Shown one piece after another: positions 62,625 to 64,000 of a DNA stretch of 64,000 nucleotides (position 1 is the stretch's first letter; each line of letters opens with the position of its first letter). Source of the stretch: an uncultured Robinsoniella sp. (GTDB lineage: Bacteria; Bacillota; Clostridia; Lachnospirales; Lachnospiraceae); assembly GCA_900540475.1 (NCBI GenBank), contig UQGG01000039.1, forward strand, positions 6,766 through 70,765, read 5' to 3'. Position numbers and translations under genes: made by a program. The notes below the pieces were generated by a model, which searched no databases, was not told where the DNA came from, and was given only the letters and a program-made list of their open reading frames with translations.

Positions 62625-63149
62625 TTATTCCTGAATCAGGACATGAACCGGATTTTCGCTTATTGAAATACTTCTCTCCCGAATCTCCGGTGTCAGCTGC
62701 GCCAACTTCTCATGTATCCTGATAAAACAGGATTTCTGATTAAAATATGCCGTTTTCTCAAAAGGCCAGCGAATTACCGAAGGATACTGAAATCCTACTC
62801 CCAGTTCCAGAATACAAAGCTTTCTGTTCAGCGTATTCTGAAGCCACCTGGTATACACTTCCCACTGTGGAAGATAGATAGATTCATCATAATTTTCGTT
62901 TGTAACCACATTCTTTGCCAAATCACTTCCGCAGGGTGCTACGATCCGCTCCTTATCCAAGTCAGATTCATATATATAATCATCTGTATTTAATGTAACT
63001 ACAAAATAAGATTTACTTCCTACGATTTCCCTTAATTTATCATATGCTTTTTTAACATCTTCTTTTTTGTTACTGCCCACAAAGTCTGTTCCGATTCCAA
63101 TCAATATAAGATCTGCTTCCTGTACTTTCTCTAAAATTGTATTTATCAT
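62625..63149 (-). CDS. Sir2-fold (SIR2-like) NAD-binding protein, no zinc site
   Basis: 174 residues from the ATG at 63149 (AAAGGA upstream). Rossmann-like pattern ADLILIGIGTDFVGSNKK at the start, SYFVVTLNTDDYIYESDL in the middle (position of the TQNID motif) and LCILELGVGFQYPSVIRWPF near the C-terminus (the usual GTS region). These match short SIR2-like proteins rather than full deacetylases; the zinc module and clear catalytic His are missing. Role unknown. Distinct from the sirtuin-like gene at 35357. Confidence 0.6.
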   Translation of the reverse strand: MINTILEKVQEADLILIGIGTDFVGSNKKEDVKKAYDKLREIVGSKSYFVVTLNTDDYIYESDLDKERIVAPCGSDLAKNVVTNENYDESIYLPQWEVYTRWLQNTLNRKLCILELGVGFQYPSVIRWPFEKTAYFNQKSCFIRIHEKLAQLTPEIRERSISISENPVHVLIQE

Positions 63150-63269
63150 GCCCAAAATCCTTTCTGCCCTGTCATTTTTATTGCAAATTTTATTTATTGC
63201 CTATATTGTTATTTACTGCTCTAACCGTATCTTATTTCTTTGCATTTTACATTTCAACAAAACGTTCTG

Positions 63270-63851
63270 CTAATTATTTTCCCGAATCACTCTGCAAGGG
63301 CTGCCAAAAGCTACTGAATTATCCGGAATAGATTTCGTTACGACGCTGCCTGCCCCTATTACTACATTGTCACCTATTTTAACTCCCGGCAAAATAATTG
63401 CTCCCCCACCAATCCAGACATTGTTCCCTATCGTTACCGGAGCTGTCATGGTCTTACAAAATTCAAAACCTTCTTCTCTCACAATGCCAAATCTGTCCAC
63501 TGCATTTGCAGGATGAAATGCCGTATAAATCTGTACGTTTGGCGCTATCAGTGCATTGTCCCCGATGATAATTCGGTTATCATCCAAAAAAGTACAATTC
63601 ATATTCACTTCACAATTATTGCCAAAATAAATATTATTACCATAGTCAACGTAAAATGGAGCCGTAATCCATAAATTCCGTCCCCTGCCTCCTAATAAAT
63701 CATCTAAAATTTTATCTCTGCTTTCCAGGTCTTCCGAATCCAAATTATTATAATTTCTGACCAGGTTCTTAGCTTTATGCCATTGCGTAATTAATTCCTT
63801 ATCTCCGCAGTCGTATAATAAACCAGCCAGCATTTTTTCGTGTTCTGTCAT
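63270..63851 (-). CDS. Sugar O-acetyltransferase (maltose/galactoside acetyltransferase type)
   Basis: 193 residues from the ATG at 63851 (AAAGGAGC upstream; open to a GTG at 63872). N-terminal MTEHEKMLAGLLYDCGDKEL is the typical helical cap. The rest is a left-handed beta helix of hexapeptide repeats: GNNIYFGNNCEVNMNCTFLD, NVQIYTAFHPAN with catalytic histidine, and IGNNVWIGGGAIILPGVKIG. It moves acetyl from acetyl-CoA to a sugar hydroxyl. It appears monocistronic. Confidence 0.93.
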   Translation of the reverse strand: MTEHEKMLAGLLYDCGDKELITQWHKAKNLVRNYNNLDSEDLESRDKILDDLLGGRGRNLWITAPFYVDYGNNIYFGNNCEVNMNCTFLDDNRIIIGDNALIAPNVQIYTAFHPANAVDRFGIVREEGFEFCKTMTAPVTIGNNVWIGGGAIILPGVKIGDNVVIGAGSVVTKSIPDNSVAFGSPCRVIRENN

Positions 63852-63898
63852 CGTTTCTATTGCTCCTTTCACTTATTTAAATTTATAAAAGCAAAAAA

Positions 63899-63918
63899 AG
63901 CAGCTACGATTAGCTGCT
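63899..63918 (-). terminator. Terminator of a gene beyond the right edge
   Basis: Perfect AGCAGCTA-CGAT-TAGCTGCT hairpin followed by seven T on the minus strand. It must serve a minus-strand gene that mostly lies past position 64000; a 19-codon open frame ends in TGA at 63940-63942. Confidence 0.75.
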
Positions 63919-64000
63919 CACATACATATACCTTCAAAATCACACACAGAAATTCATCAAATTATCATCCGTTCTTGCACTGTCAACTGTGTTGACATTA

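Noticed and set aside
63943..64000. Start of an XRE-type regulator or end of a neighbouring gene on the minus strand at the window edge
   Set aside because: One frame gives a short MSTQLTVQERM-like start that stops after 13 codons and another is open to the edge for 19 codons; too little sequence to name either.

Overview
The window looks like a low-GC Gram-positive chromosome, most likely a Lachnospiraceae-type member of Clostridia. Supporting signs are strong AGGAGG ribosome-binding sites, sigma-A-type promoters with 17-base spacers, LCP, BceAB and YtrA-type cell-envelope systems, DUF3892/DUF5685/DUF6773 genes, a giant 2-hydroxyacyl-CoA dehydratase activase, and no outer-membrane genes. Most genes lie on the minus strand. 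I see no rRNA operon, CRISPR array or prophage.

Layout. 1-3550: tail of a LacI regulator, an AraC regulator divergent from an MFS transporter, and methylglyoxal synthase. 3822-13548: a purine-catabolism cluster. A long minus-strand run encodes an NCS2 xanthine/uracil permease, a FecBCD-type ABC importer, the three subunits of a molybdenum hydroxylase (xanthine dehydrogenase type) and a MocA-like cofactor nucleotidyltransferase. Xanthine phosphoribosyltransferase diverges from it. 13721-22748: DUF3892 protein, D-lactate dehydrogenase, a GntR/YtrA-controlled ABC-2 exporter, a small serine recombinase beside 17-bp repeats, and a BceAB-type peptide-resistance transporter. 22749-29311: an AT-rich patch with a secreted LRR protein, then a UroD-like methyltransferase, a degenerate receiver protein, a second MFS transporter and a BceRS-like two-component system. 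29440-33188: a J-domain/DUF5685/zinc-ribbon operon, a probable small RNA, a lone holin-like gene, an MGMT-fold protein and tRNA-Thr. 33189-41553: membrane protein, LCP protein, sirtuin-like protein, CsoR repressor, MscS channel, GlgB with a lysine-rich tail, and DUF1015 coupled to a 49-residue basic microprotein. 41691-48600: serine (serC, serA) and branched-chain amino-acid (leuB, ilvD, ilvB) biosynthesis. 48680-54814: a dCache-GGDEF-EAL protein paired with a solitary solute-binding lipoprotein, then yajC and tgt. 55090-59346: a 1418-residue dehydratase activase. 59511-64000: ung, hisF, hisH, a PRTase-like protein, a second Sir2-fold protein and a sugar acetyltransferase.

How the genes work together. 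The clearest functional unit is xanthine uptake (NCS2), oxidation (Mo hydroxylase), cofactor finishing (MocA-like) and probably oxyanion or metal supply (FecBCD-type), opposed by salvage through Xpt. The envelope-stress genes form two blocks: the YtrA exporter, and BceAB with BceRS about 5 kb away. Several proteins keep a family fold but have lost canonical active-site residues (sirtuin, receiver, PRTase, MGMT-like). Together with the candidate small RNA, the hidden microproteins and a dispersed short repeat, these are the most interesting parts. All function calls come from reading sequence motifs; no database search was run.
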